Below are positions 25,615 through 34,552 of a stretch of 37,853 nucleotides of DNA, piece after piece (the first letter of the stretch is position 1; the number at the start of each line of letters is the position of its first letter). The notes below the pieces were generated by a model. That model worked only from the letters and a program-made list of their open reading frames with translations, was not told the DNA's origin and did no database searches. Origin of the DNA: Chromatiales bacterium (GTDB taxonomy: Bacteria; Pseudomonadota; Gammaproteobacteria; Granulosicoccales; Granulosicoccaceae); contig JAHDHK010000016.1 of assembly GCA_020631335.1 (NCBI GenBank), positions 1 to 37,853 on the forward strand. Direction: 5' to 3'. The position numbers were made by a program, and so were the translations under genes.

Positions 25615-25677
25615 GTTTTTACGTGCGGTAGGTTTACTGGTTATCATAGCGTTTTTTTTACATGACCGGAGACGGGT

Positions 25678-26160
25678 ATGCCTTCATTTGATGTAGTCTC
25701 GGAAATAGATTCGCATGAACTCCAGAATGCCGTAGATCAGGCAAATCGTGAGATTTCCAATCGCTTCGATTTCAAGGGAACCGATGCGAGAATCGAGCTG
25801 GCTGAGTCAGTGATGACATTGATCGCAGACAGTGATTTTCAGGTTCAGCAAATGCAGCCAATGATTCTACAGAAACTCAGTAAACGGGGGATTGATGTAA
25901 AGGCACTCGATCTGGGTGATATTCAAACCTCCGGACAGAAAGCCCGCCAGGTAATCACTGTTCGTCAGGGCATAGATAAAGAGACAGCCTCAAAAATTGT
26001 CAAGGCAATAAAGGCTTCCAAATCGAAAGTGCAGGCAGCAATTCAGGGTGAGCAGGTGCGAATTACCGGCAAAAAGCGTGATGACCTGCAAGGAGTAATC
26101 GCGATGCTTAAGGATGGCGACTACGGATTGCCTTTACAGTACAACAACTTTCGCGATTAA
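25678..26160 (+). CDS. yajQ: YajQ-family nucleotide (cyclic di-GMP)-binding protein
   Basis: This 160-residue cytoplasmic protein is close in length to E. coli YajQ (163). It starts MPSFDVVSEID and has the family segments ELQNAVDQANREISNRFDFKG, LAESVMTLIADSDFQVQQM, GQKARQVITVRQGIDKETAS and VRITGKKRDDLQGVIAMLK. Family members bind nucleotides; in Xanthomonas and Pseudomonas a homologue binds cyclic di-GMP and acts in gene regulation. CGGAGACGGGT precedes the ATG. Confidence 0.93.
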   Translation: MPSFDVVSEIDSHELQNAVDQANREISNRFDFKGTDARIELAESVMTLIADSDFQVQQMQPMILQKLSKRGIDVKALDLGDIQTSGQKARQVITVRQGIDKETASKIVKAIKASKSKVQAAIQGEQVRITGKKRDDLQGVIAMLKDGDYGLPLQYNNFRD

Positions 26161-26221
26161 CAGCTCGACGGCATTTATAGTCTTGCATTTACAGTGAACC
26201 ATCAGATGCCTTCGCGGCAGG

Positions 26222-27046
26222 TTAACCCGCGATGGGGTGGTAGATGTCGTATCGGGTGTTGGCTGATTTTATCTCACCCACAGGCGAAGGCCCGGGAATC
26301 GGTGCTGCAGTTGCCGGTCTCTTGACGACCACCCGGTTTAACGCAGTGCGCAGTGCCGCGTCGAGTAATCGGCGGTTATCTGTGTCTGCCTGTTTCTGAT
26401 CGGCATCAAGCAGTCTCTTCAGCGTCTGCATTTCTTTTTTTGCAGCTGCGGATTTTCCAGATTTCGGATACATCGGGTCGAGGTATATTGTGTGTGGTCG
26501 ATCAATCTCCGGCCATGCGCCGGGCAGATCTGCGCTGTCTGCGAAGTGCACGTGCATTCTATTTGCGATGTCTGCCATTGTCTCGTCTGCCATGGCGCGA
26601 TCAATAGCGTCACGGAGCAGTTCGAACACCACTCTGGAACGCTCTAGCATAACCACCCGACACCCGAGTGATGCAAAAACAAAGGCATCCCTGCCGAATC
26701 CGCCGGTCGCATCGCAGACTGCGCTCTCTGTGCTTTGAAGCTTCTTTGCGTTAACGGCCCGTGCCACTGGCTGGCCGAATCCACCACCAAAGCGCTGTCT
26801 GTGTACATTGCTGCCGTTACAAAAATCGATAGCTACCTCGACCGCCGGGTGGACGGTGTTGTCCCTCAGGGTTAATACCTCCCGGTCAAAGAACAGGGAG
26901 TAGTCTCCATCGTCGGTGCGGGCTTTTGCAACAAGCGGGAAACCATTGCGAGTCGCAATTTCCCGGAGTTTTTCCTCCTGTTGCTTGTTGTTAATGCAAT
27001 TCACAATCATTGGCGATATTGCCTGGTGTTCGTCTGCGTAGTTCAC
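26222..27046 (-). CDS. rsmJ: 16S rRNA (guanine1516-N2)-methyltransferase RsmJ
   Basis: The protein of up to 274 residues is an SAM-dependent methyltransferase that modifies G1516 of 16S rRNA. Family motifs: QRFGGGFGQPVARAV, VCDATGGFGRDAFVFASLGCRVVMLERS (SAM binding), IYLDPMYP (catalytic motif IV) with SAAAKKEM, and RVVVKRP. The longest frame starts at GTG 27046; an ATG at 27010 (MIVNCINN) is equally possible because neither has a clear RBS. The C-terminal part carries a Pro/Ala-rich insert (TAAPIPGPSPVG) like the loop in other members. Confidence 0.9.
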   Translation of the reverse strand: MNYADEHQAISPMIVNCINNKQQEEKLREIATRNGFPLVAKARTDDGDYSLFFDREVLTLRDNTVHPAVEVAIDFCNGSNVHRQRFGGGFGQPVARAVNAKKLQSTESAVCDATGGFGRDAFVFASLGCRVVMLERSRVVFELLRDAIDRAMADETMADIANRMHVHFADSADLPGAWPEIDRPHTIYLDPMYPKSGKSAAAKKEMQTLKRLLDADQKQADTDNRRLLDAALRTALNRVVVKRPATAAPIPGPSPVGEIKSANTRYDIYHPIAG

Positions 27047-27430
27047 TCAGTACTTTTGTTCAATTAACTTTGTCTAACACTATATAGTGCAATCGACCGC
27101 GGGTCGGATAAAGCCACAAGGTATCAGAAGCATCGGCTGCAGGCAGCGCTAAATGAATTGTAAACGGAGGCATGTCTGCCCGTCAGATATCAAACCTGCG
27201 AGCTCGCATTGATTTTATTGCCTTTGCCGGGATCAACTACCCGAACCCCAAATGCTGTTAAGTGGCAGCGCGGGCGACTGGCAGGGAGAAAAAGTATGGC
27301 AACGTTTTGAACGGTATTGCCTGTTTGATCGTATTAACAGGTCGACATGCCGCTTCAGGCATGATGCTGGACGTGGCTGCATCAATTGCTCAGAATTCCA
27401 GGTTAACCCGCTGTCGAATCCGGATTTGTT
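27047..27430 (+). other. Region of 384 bp between rsmJ and the Rieske-like gene
   Basis: It holds a perfect 12-bp palindrome CACTATATAGTG (27078-27089) that overlaps a possible -10, with TTGTTC (27056-27061) as a poor -35. The palindrome-like CGACC-GCG-GGTCG lies at about 27093-27105. Two small frames follow (27172-27261 and 27252-27434). The second overlaps the Rieske-like gene's TTG start by four bases. Coding for the small frames is unproven. Confidence 0.4.
27172..27261 (+). CDS. Possible 29-residue leader peptide
   Basis: A short frame with an excellent ribosome binding site (GGAGG 1 to 5 nt before the ATG, rather close) encodes MSARQISNLRARIDFIAFAG and nine more residues ending in two cysteines. 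It overlaps the next small frame by 10 bp. No family is recognised. It could be a leader peptide or chance. Confidence 0.2.
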   Translation: MSARQISNLRARIDFIAFAGINYPNPKCC

Positions 27431-27434
27431 TTGA
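27252..27434 (+). CDS. Possible 60-residue small protein coupled to the Rieske-like gene
   Basis: The frame encodes an Arg/Cys-rich peptide (WQRFERYCLFDRINR, then GRGCINC). It begins inside the previous small frame and ends with TGA overlapping the TTG start of the Rieske-like gene. The chain of overlaps argues weakly for translational coupling. All three forward frames are partly open here, so coding is not secure. Confidence 0.2.
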   Translation: MLLSGSAGDWQGEKVWQRFERYCLFDRINRSTCRFRHDAGRGCINCSEFQVNPLSNPDLF

Positions 27435-28018
27435 ATCAACCGCACACTACTGATAACAGCCGTCGACTGATGCTTCGCGTTATCGTCAAACTGATGCTGG
27501 CGTTTGCAGCGCTGGTGGCTCTGTGGGTCATACTCTCACCACTTTTCAGAACAAACGTGCAGGTCAATGTTAAACCCGTAGAGACAGTGATTGATGTTTC
27601 TGAAATTGCCGAAGATTCCATTGACATCATGGAGTGGTTTGATAAACCCCTTATTATAGCCCGGTGGTCCGATGTGACGCTCAATCGACTACAGGCCATA
27701 CCTTATAACGGGCTTCGTGACGCTGATAATAAAAATTCGCTGCAACCCGACACCACAGACAAGCTGCAGCGCAGTGTCGCCCCCGGCTGGTTTGTGGCTA
27801 TCGGTATTGGTACTTCCAGTGGATGCGCACTCGCGTACCAGCCTGAGATCTTGAACAACCGGGAGAACGCTGTGTTTGTCGATCCCTGTGATGGCAGTCG
27901 ATACGACTTTGCCGGCAGGGCGTTAAGTGGCAGTGTCGCTAAAAAGAATATTCCTGTGCCACACTGGCGGATTGATGGCAGCAGAATTGTTGTGAGCACA
28001 GAACCGGTCAGACCGTAG
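27431..28018 (+). CDS. Membrane-anchored Rieske-fold protein lacking all iron-sulfur ligands
   Basis: The 195-residue protein has an N-terminal membrane anchor (about 13-39) and the layout of the Rieske subunit of the bc1 complex: hinge, IDVSEIAEDSIDIMEWFDKPLIIARWS, then the cluster-binding fold. The box that should be C-T-H-L-G-C reads G127-T-S129-S-G-C132, and the box that should be C-P-C-H-G-S-R-Y-D reads D151-P-C153-D154-G-S-R-Y-D. All four cluster ligands (Cys, His, Cys, His) are gone, but the two disulfide cysteines and the surrounding fold residues are conserved. The fold is therefore kept under selection without a [2Fe-2S] cluster. The start is a TTG (27431); an ATG at 27470 would shorten the anchor. 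No cytochrome b or c1 gene is adjacent. Function unknown. Confidence 0.75.
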   Translation: MNQPHTTDNSRRLMLRVIVKLMLAFAALVALWVILSPLFRTNVQVNVKPVETVIDVSEIAEDSIDIMEWFDKPLIIARWSDVTLNRLQAIPYNGLRDADNKNSLQPDTTDKLQRSVAPGWFVAIGIGTSSGCALAYQPEILNNRENAVFVDPCDGSRYDFAGRALSGSVAKKNIPVPHWRIDGSRIVVSTEPVRP

Positions 28019-28169
28019 GTGTCGCCATTCGTGAAACGCTTTTTCTTAATCTTCGGGGCAAAGGTGCTGTAGCGAAGCTGACGGCCAAAGTGTCATCGCC
28101 GATAGTTATTTAGTGAATTCAAATGTAATTGCTGACAGCAACGCCTGAACGATAGTTTTCGCATCACGG

Positions 28170-28370
28170 CTAATAATGAGGTGGCAGAGTCTCTTCCGAA
28201 ACCGGGGCGAGCGGTGAATCCATGGATTCAAGCCTGCGTTTGTATTCTTCAATTTTTCTCACCAGCACATCAATTGTCTGCTGCTGGTCTATCACTACGT
28301 TATTGAGCTGTTCAACGGTCAACTCGAGATCCATCAACTTCAATTCTACTGCTTCTATTCTTTGATCCAT
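28170..28370 (-). CDS. slyX: SlyX family protein
   Basis: The 66-residue protein consists of an N-terminal coiled coil (EAVELKLMDLELTVEQLNNVV) followed by the family's short tail ending PPHY, the SlyX hallmark. SlyX function is not well defined; in enterobacteria it lies near slyD/fkpA. It follows the MreB-like gene on the same strand after 120 bp. Confidence 0.88.
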   Translation of the reverse strand: MDQRIEAVELKLMDLELTVEQLNNVVIDQQQTIDVLVRKIEEYKRRLESMDSPLAPVSEETLPPHY

Positions 28371-28490
28371 ACTGTCGCCACCGGCCGGGGTAATTCGCTG
28401 TATTGTGCACTAACAAAAACACTGATGACGCGCTAAATTAACGCGCTGTTGTGTTTGCGTGCATGTCGCACTCCCGCAGGCGCAGTGCTA

Positions 28491-29543
28491 TCAGGCCGGA
28501 TCCGACGCCCTTGAAGTGCCATGGATTCTGGACAGCAACACTGCACCGCCACTCACCGCAAGGGCAGCCGGGTTACTGGCAATTTGAACCGGGCAGTTGC
28601 CGGCTTCCATCACCAGTTGATCTATCTGCGCCAGTTGTGAGCCGCCACCGGTTATGATGATGGCAACGTTTTGTTGTGGATTGCGGAACTGGTAAGGCAG
28701 TGCCTGGACTGCAGCGCTGAGCGCCTCGCTTGCCCGTTGCATCGCCGGCTGAAGTAATTCGCAGGCAACCTCTGTGGTCAGGGTGAAATTCGCGTAGTCG
28801 TTTTCTGCGATCTGTAATCCCCGCATCTGGCATGAGTTGCGGAGTTGCTGCCCGAGCGAAGATGTCATTGCACGTCCGACCAGATGCTTGGCCTGTTGTG
28901 CCTGTGGTTTTGAAACGTAAAGTCCGTAACGTTCTCGGATGCCCCGGGCCATTGCGTCGTCGAGCATATCGCCGCCGAAAGGCAGTGAATAGGCAGCCAC
29001 GATTTCGTTGAATTGCATGGCATAGAGCCTGGCGGCGCGCGCCCCGAGATCCAGCAGCATCTGCGGATGGCTATCCTCGACAGACAATCCTGCACCAACG
29101 GCGCAGGCGATGGCGTTGTCCACCAGATGAACCCTCGATGCGCCGGCGGTAAAACAGGCATGCTTGAGGTCATCGGTGAGCAATTGGGATATGCCCGGCG
29201 GGATGTTCAATAATACTACCGGTGCTTTGCCGAGCATGCCGCCTCGACGCAACGCTGAAAAGTAATGTCTCAGCATCTGCGAGGTGTAGCCTAGCGGGTT
29301 GCGATCGTCTGATTGCAGCACGCGAATCAGCCGGCTGGATGAAGACTCTGCAGCCGCAGTAATCGCGTCTCTGCCGAACTTGCTCATCGCGTTGCTGCCG
29401 CCGGTGCGATGCTGCATGTCGAGCAGTCCGACCGAGGGCTCATCAAGTATGAGTCCGTCGGTTTCATGAGCAATTCGAATGTGATGACCGCCCAGATCCA
29501 CCGAGATGCGTGTGGCTTTCGGTCCGGGTGATTTCCTGAACAT
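28491..29543 (-). CDS. Degenerate MreB-like actin-fold protein at the gatCAB locus
   Basis: The 350-residue protein follows the MreB pattern from end to end: MFRKSPGP start, SVDLGGHHIRIAHETDGLILDEPSV, a QMLRHYFSAL helix, VLLNIPPGISQ, VHLVDNAIACAVGAGLSV, and C-terminal IIITGGGSQLAQIDQLV. The nucleotide-binding residues are altered. Phosphate-1 loop is DLGGHH (16-21) instead of DLGTAN, phosphate-2 is DLGARAARLY (165-174) instead of DIGGGTTEV, and EEP in the catalytic region is VDN. Only the adenosine motif TGGG is kept. It is divergent from gatC exactly where mreB lies in Pseudomonas-type genomes, but mreC and mreD do not follow. ATP hydrolysis and filament formation are doubtful. Confidence 0.8.
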   Translation of the reverse strand: MFRKSPGPKATRISVDLGGHHIRIAHETDGLILDEPSVGLLDMQHRTGGSNAMSKFGRDAITAAAESSSSRLIRVLQSDDRNPLGYTSQMLRHYFSALRRGGMLGKAPVVLLNIPPGISQLLTDDLKHACFTAGASRVHLVDNAIACAVGAGLSVEDSHPQMLLDLGARAARLYAMQFNEIVAAYSLPFGGDMLDDAMARGIRERYGLYVSKPQAQQAKHLVGRAMTSSLGQQLRNSCQMRGLQIAENDYANFTLTTEVACELLQPAMQRASEALSAAVQALPYQFRNPQQNVAIIITGGGSQLAQIDQLVMEAGNCPVQIASNPAALAVSGGAVLLSRIHGTSRASDPA

Positions 29544-29776
29544 AGCTTTCCCGTGATGCCGCGATTTCTAACGAGTATAGTTGGGCGCTGTGCTTTCGCC
29601 AGCGCACTTGCTGTGTGTGTATCGTGAGCAGCCTCAGCCGCTATTGGGTGTTGCCGGCGGGTTGTCCGAAAAGCATCGGTATTTTTTTCGGGCAGCCCGG
29701 ATTTCGACAGAGCAGCAACGTTAATCCGGCAGGGTGATCTGTGTTAAATTAGGCGTTTTTCCTGTTGGACATCTGC

Positions 29777-30064
29777 ATGGCTGTTGATGAAAAAACCGTG
29801 GCCGAAGTGGCCCATCTTGCCCGGCTTCAAATTGACGGAGAGCTTGTCTCGGAGTACGCCCGGGAGATGTCAAATGTACTGGCACTGGCTGAGACCATGA
29901 ACGATATCGATACCAGTGATGTTGAGCCCATGGCGCACCCTACGCATGCGGTACAGCGTCTGCGTGACGATGCGGTCACCGAAACCAATCAGCGTGAGGC
30001 CTTTCAACAATGTGCGCCTTCAGTTGAAGCAGGCTACTACCTGGTGCCTCAGGTGATTGAGTGA
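29777..30064 (+). CDS. gatC: Aspartyl/glutamyl-tRNA amidotransferase subunit C
   Basis: The 95-residue subunit stabilises GatA in the GatCAB complex, which converts Glu-tRNA(Gln) and/or Asp-tRNA(Asn) to Gln-/Asn-tRNA. Family pattern: VAEVAHLARLQIDGE and MNDIDTSDVEPMAHPTHAVQRLRDDAVTE, with C-terminal GYYLVPQVIE. The ATG at 29777 is the canonical start; an in-frame TTG at 29765 exists. It is the first gene of gatC-gatA-gatB, which indicates indirect charging of tRNA(Gln)/tRNA(Asn) in this organism. Confidence 0.95.
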   Translation: MAVDEKTVAEVAHLARLQIDGELVSEYAREMSNVLALAETMNDIDTSDVEPMAHPTHAVQRLRDDAVTETNQREAFQQCAPSVEAGYYLVPQVIE

Positions 30065-30114
30065 CCGGTTGCCCGCTCTACCGCTGACACTCCCAACTCA
30101 AACGGCCCCACATC

Positions 30115-31572
30115 ATGCATACTCATTCCATCGCCGCAATTCGCAGACATTTGTCGAACGGCGACTACTCCAGTAAAGAGCTTTGTGCGCACCTGCTCGC
30201 CCGCATTAAGCAGTTAAATGAAACCAACAACGCTTTCATCGAAATCACTGAAAAAGAAGCGCTGTCAGCGGCCGAACAGGCCGATAACACCCGCGCATCG
30301 GGTGGTGCCGCTTCTTTACTCGGGGTGCCGTTAGCGCACAAAGATATTTTTTGCACCAAACACGTCCGCACCAGTTGCGGGTCTAAAATGCTCAAGAACT
30401 TTGTTCCGCCTTATGATGCAACCGTGGTGGATAAGCTGGCTGCAAGTGGTGCGATCACGCTTGGCAAGACCAACATGGATGAATTTGCAATGGGGTCATC
30501 CAACGAAAACAGTCACTTTGGATCGGTGGCCAATCCATGGGATAACGCACGTGTGCCCGGTGGTTCTTCCGGTGGCAGTGCCGCTGCGGTTGCAGCGCGT
30601 ATGGTGCCTGCAACTACCGGCACAGATACCGGTGGTTCGATAAGACAACCGGCCGCATTCTGCGGTATTACCGGAATCAAACCGACCTACGGCAGAGTGT
30701 CCCGTTATGGCATGGTGGCTTTTGCGTCCAGTCTCGATCAGGGCGGTCCGATGGCCACTACCGCTGAGGACTGCGCTTTGTTACTTGAATCGATGGCAGG
30801 ATTCGATGAGCGTGACTCCACCAGCATCGATCAGCCGGTAGATCAATACAGTGCCGAACTGAACCGATCTCTTGATGGTTTACGTGTAGGGCTCCCCCGA
30901 CAGTATTTCTCCAGTGATCTTGATGCCCCCATCGCCGATGCGTTGCAACAGGCCATTGAAGAACTAACCAGGCTTGGCGTGTCATTCGTAGAGGTGGATC
31001 TTAAAAATCAGTCGCTTGCTGTACCGGCGTATTATGTGGTGGCACCGGCGGAATGCTCATCGAATTTATCACGCTTCGACGGGGTTCGTTACGGCCATCG
31101 TTGTGACGGACCTGTCGATCTTGAAGACCTTTACAAGCGATCGCGCGCAGAGGGGTTCGGTCGCGAAGTGAAACGCAGGATTCTGATAGGCACGTATGCG
31201 CTTTCAGCCGGTTACTACGACGCTTATTACCTGAAAGCGCAAAAGGTACGTAATCTGATCTCACAGGATTTTACGCAGGCTTTTGAAAACGTCGATGTGA
31301 TACTTGGTCCAACCACGCCGACACCCGCTTTCAAACAGGGTGAAAACAGCGACGATCCGGTAGCGATGTATCTTAACGATATTTTTACCATTCCAGCCAA
31401 CCTGGCCGGACTGCCTGCGTTATCTGCGCCTTGCGGGTTTGTTGAAGGATTGCCTGTCGGGTTGCAGTTAATTGGTAATTACTTTGATGAAGCGCGATTG
31501 TTGAATATCGCCCATCAGTTTCAGCAGGTGACCGACTGGCATTTGCAGATGCCTGCTGATATCCGCGCCTGA
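30115..31572 (+). CDS. gatA: Aspartyl/glutamyl-tRNA amidotransferase subunit A
   Basis: The 485-residue amidase releases ammonia from glutamine or asparagine for the transamidation. The Ser-cisSer-Lys triad is intact: Lys76 (PLAHKDIFC), Ser151 ([12 protein letters not shown]) and Ser175 ([11 protein letters not shown]), with the same spacing as in the S. aureus enzyme. Length is normal. It starts 50 bp after gatC and is followed by gatB after 40 bp. Confidence 0.96.
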   Translation: MHTHSIAAIRRHLSNGDYSSKELCAHLLARIKQLNETNNAFIEITEKEALSAAEQADNTRASGGAASLLGVPLAHKDIFCTKHVRTSCGSKMLKNFVPPYDATVVDKLAASGAITLGKTNMDEFAMGSSNENSHFGSVANPWDNARVPGGSSGGSAAAVAARMVPATTGTDTGGSIRQPAAFCGITGIKPTYGRVSRYGMVAFASSLDQGGPMATTAEDCALLLESMAGFDERDSTSIDQPVDQYSAELNRSLDGLRVGLPRQYFSSDLDAPIADALQQAIEELTRLGVSFVEVDLKNQSLAVPAYYVVAPAECSSNLSRFDGVRYGHRCDGPVDLEDLYKRSRAEGFGREVKRRILIGTYALSAGYYDAYYLKAQKVRNLISQDFTQAFENVDVILGPTTPTPAFKQGENSDDPVAMYLNDIFTIPANLAGLPALSAPCGFVEGLPVGLQLIGNYFDEARLLNIAHQFQQVTDWHLQMPADIRA

Positions 31573-31612
31573 AGTTGCCCCTTGAGACCCCACGAGTAAC
31601 AGGTACAAAATA

Positions 31613-33049
31613 ATGCAATGGGAAACAGTTATCGGTCTTGAGATTCATGCCCAGCTTGCGACAAAAAGCAAGATTTTCTCGGCAAGCTCAACCGACTTCG
31701 GGGCCGAACCCAACACGCAGGCTAACGCAGTGGATCTCGGGATGCCCGGTGTTCTGCCGGTGTTGAACCGCGAGGCGGTACACATGGCGATCAAGTTTGC
31801 GCTTGCCACCGATGCCGACATCGGTTACCGAAGTGTGTTTGCAAGAAAAAATTATTTCTACCCGGATCTGCCTAAAGGGTATCAGATTTCCCAAATGAGT
31901 CTGCCGATCGTTGGCCGGGGGAGTGTCGACGTCACGCTCGATGACGGTGCAGTGAAAAAAGTCGGTCTGACCCGGGCGCACCTCGAAGAAGATGCGGGTA
32001 AGTCTGTCCACGATGCGTGGCAGGGACAGACCGGAGTTGATTTGAATCGCGCCGGAACACCGTTGCTGGAAATAGTCTCTGAGCCCGATATGCGAAGCGC
32101 TAAAGAGGCGGTGGCTTATGCGCGCAAGATTCACTCTATTGTGCGATATATAGAAATCTGTGACGGCAACATGCAGGAGGGATCTTTCCGTTGTGATGCC
32201 AATGTCTCTGTCCGGCTCTCCGGTGAGAAAGAGTTCGGTACCCGTGCTGAAATAAAGAACGTTAATTCTTTTCGCTTTCTTGAGCGCGCCATTAACTTTG
32301 AGGTCGAGAGGCAGATAGACATTCTCGAGAGTGGTGGTGAAGTTATTCAGGAAACACGTTTATACGATGCAGACAAAGACGAAACACGTTCTATGCGCAG
32401 TAAAGAAGAGGCTAACGATTATCGTTATTTCCCTGATCCCGATTTATTGCCTGTAGTGGTAGAGCAGTCGCTGGTAGAGCAACTCAAACAAACATTACCC
32501 GAGCTTCCCGAAGCGCGTAAAGCCCGGTTGATGCAGGAGTTAAAGTTACCGGAGTACGACGCAGCGGTTATTACCGCAGATAAAGCGACCGCTGACTTCT
32601 TTGAATCTGCACTCGACGCCAGTGGTTGCACTGCCAAGCTTGCAAGCACCTGGGTGACAGGAGAGTTGTTCTCGCGGTTGAACAAAGATGGTCTCGATTT
32701 AAGCGAGTCGCCGGTGGATGTTGAACGCTTCAGCGGATTGCTTGCGCGTATGCATGACAATACCATCTCGGGAAAAATCGCCAAGCAGGTGCTGGATCAG
32801 ATGTGGGGTTCCGGTTCGACTGCCGATGAAGTCATTGACCAGGAAGGTTTGCGACAAATCTCTGATTCATCCGAGATAGAAAAGATGATTGATGATGTGA
32901 TTGCTACTAATCCTTCTCAGGTCGAAGAGTATCGGGCAGGTAAAGAGAAGTTGCTTGCGTACTTCGTCGGGCAGGTGATGAAGGCGTCACGGGGCAAAGC
33001 GAACCCCGGTCAACTCAACGAGTTGCTCAAGCAAAAGCTCAACAGTTAG
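31613..33049 (+). CDS. gatB: Aspartyl/glutamyl-tRNA amidotransferase subunit B
   Basis: The 478-residue subunit binds and activates the mischarged tRNA with ATP. It starts [21 protein letters not shown] and has [61 protein letters not shown] and a C-terminal YqeY-like helical domain ending [16 protein letters not shown]. All are typical of GatB and intact. It is the last gene of the gat operon. Confidence 0.96.
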   Translation: MQWETVIGLEIHAQLATKSKIFSASSTDFGAEPNTQANAVDLGMPGVLPVLNREAVHMAIKFALATDADIGYRSVFARKNYFYPDLPKGYQISQMSLPIVGRGSVDVTLDDGAVKKVGLTRAHLEEDAGKSVHDAWQGQTGVDLNRAGTPLLEIVSEPDMRSAKEAVAYARKIHSIVRYIEICDGNMQEGSFRCDANVSVRLSGEKEFGTRAEIKNVNSFRFLERAINFEVERQIDILESGGEVIQETRLYDADKDETRSMRSKEEANDYRYFPDPDLLPVVVEQSLVEQLKQTLPELPEARKARLMQELKLPEYDAAVITADKATADFFESALDASGCTAKLASTWVTGELFSRLNKDGLDLSESPVDVERFSGLLARMHDNTISGKIAKQVLDQMWGSGSTADEVIDQEGLRQISDSSEIEKMIDDVIATNPSQVEEYRAGKEKLLAYFVGQVMKASRGKANPGQLNELLKQKLNS

Positions 33050-33177
33050 CATTTTTCATTGCGCGCCAGTACTGACGATGTAAGGTTTACAACCCCTGAC
33101 CGCAGCCCGGCGTGAACGTCGAACAGGCTGGTGAAGTGTTAGCCAGTCAGTAATATCTTCTGTCACTGTTCAGCGTT

Positions 33178-33205
33178 ACAAGTGTTAATATATCTGTACA
33201 CTTGT
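33178..33205 (+). promoter_or_regulatory. Perfect inverted repeat between gatB and the SPOR protein gene
   Basis: ACAAGTGT (33178-33185) and ACACTTGT (33198-33205) are separated by 12 AT-rich bases and followed by TTTGTT. It may be an AT-rich terminator for gatB or an operator near the promoter of the next gene (TTAATAT lies in the spacer). Confidence 0.4.
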
Positions 33206-33274
33206 TTTGTTCCAGCTACGGGTGTATTTATATTGTCATGACGCAATGTTGCGGTTAATTCCGACAAGGAGTCG

Positions 33275-34438
33275 ATGGTGTTCGGGATCAGGCGGTTGAA
33301 ACGTAGATACAGACGGTTCCGGTATAACAATCAGGCGCGTTTTCCCCGTCTGTTTGTCGTGTACGACATGATAAAGCTGCCATTACAGATTCTGCTGGTA
33401 GCACTTCCGTTATGGGTAGTCGTCGGTTTGTACAACGAACATTTTTCCTTTGAAGCACAAACACAGCAATCACGCTTGCTCTCAGCTAACGATAGCAGTG
33501 TGGAGAGCGGTGTCGCGCGCAATACAAACCCCGAGGATTCGCCTTTAGCGGGGATGGCAGTACCCATTGTTCGAAACCAGCCGGCATTGCAAATCGGGAG
33601 TGAGGCTGAACTATCTGCAGATCAGCAGGCCATTCTGAATGTTCAGGATACCGGCGAAGAGTTTGATCTGTCACCTCCGAAAAGAATCGATGCAATCGCC
33701 TCTAACCCTCAAGTGCTCGCCGAAAATAAACTGCTTAAAGACGCAATGGCGGTACTCGGTGAAAACACCGGTGATGAAGCCAAGGCCATCGCTGAAGTCA
33801 CGACCGGCGGTGCAACCTTACCCGCAGGATCAAATGGAACTTTGGCGGGAACGACTGACCCGGTGGGGAATTCAGCTGCCAGCGGCCCTGAGCTGATCCG
33901 CAATGATCACAACGTATTGGTCAAAACGGTTCCGGTATCTGTTATTCGGGAGCTCCCGGATAACGCTAAGCCACCGGTAACCGAGCCGTTGTTTCAGTCA
34001 GACAAACAGACAAAGCTCACCGCGGTGATGGCACAGCTCTCAGGTCCGGTGGATATTCACCGTGATGACAACATGGTTGAGTCTGTTGTAATAGAGCCTG
34101 TGGCAGACAGGCCGGTCTCGGTGCGCGGCAGAGACTGGCTGGCAGCGCAGGATGATCGTAGCTATGTCATTCAGCTGGAATCATCTGCTAACAGCGGCAT
34201 CATGGAAGAAAAAGCGCTGGAGCTGTCGGTAGCCGATGATCTGGCAATCTATCCGTTTGTTGTGTCACGACAGGGTGAGGTGATCTACGGGCTTTCCTAC
34301 GGATTGTATGAGACGCTCGGACAGGCCAGAAAGGCCAGCGCTGAGTTGCCGGATGAGCTGGTTAGGTTTGGCACCTGGATCCGGCGGGTGGGTACATTGA
34401 AGCAGCAAATGAAGGTCGTTGAGCAGTCAGCTGAGTAG
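33275..34438 (+). CDS. SPOR-domain membrane protein
   Basis: This 387-residue protein has a basic cytoplasmic N-terminus, one membrane anchor (about 36-52), a long low-complexity periplasmic linker (55-280) and a C-terminal SPOR domain (about 288-378: DRSYVIQLESSANSGI, FVVSRQGEVIYGLSYGLY, ARKASAELPDELVRFGTWIRRVG). SPOR domains bind denuded septal peptidoglycan, and proteins with this layout (DamX type) work at the division site. The order and lengths resemble DamX rather than FtsN. It is near a disabled MreB-like gene, which fits a cell that relies on septal growth. AAGGAG lies 5 nt before the ATG. Confidence 0.85.
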   Translation: MVFGIRRLKRRYRRFRYNNQARFPRLFVVYDMIKLPLQILLVALPLWVVVGLYNEHFSFEAQTQQSRLLSANDSSVESGVARNTNPEDSPLAGMAVPIVRNQPALQIGSEAELSADQQAILNVQDTGEEFDLSPPKRIDAIASNPQVLAENKLLKDAMAVLGENTGDEAKAIAEVTTGGATLPAGSNGTLAGTTDPVGNSAASGPELIRNDHNVLVKTVPVSVIRELPDNAKPPVTEPLFQSDKQTKLTAVMAQLSGPVDIHRDDNMVESVVIEPVADRPVSVRGRDWLAAQDDRSYVIQLESSANSGIMEEKALELSVADDLAIYPFVVSRQGEVIYGLSYGLYETLGQARKASAELPDELVRFGTWIRRVGTLKQQMKVVEQSAE

Positions 34439-34552
34439 GTAGTCTGTCGATCTGTCAGGCTTACACTCCATGGCTGCACAAATATTACTTTTAGTTAACG
34501 TTGTGACTGGTATTTGATACACTTGGGCAAAATCGCCGCAGCCCAGGTTGAC

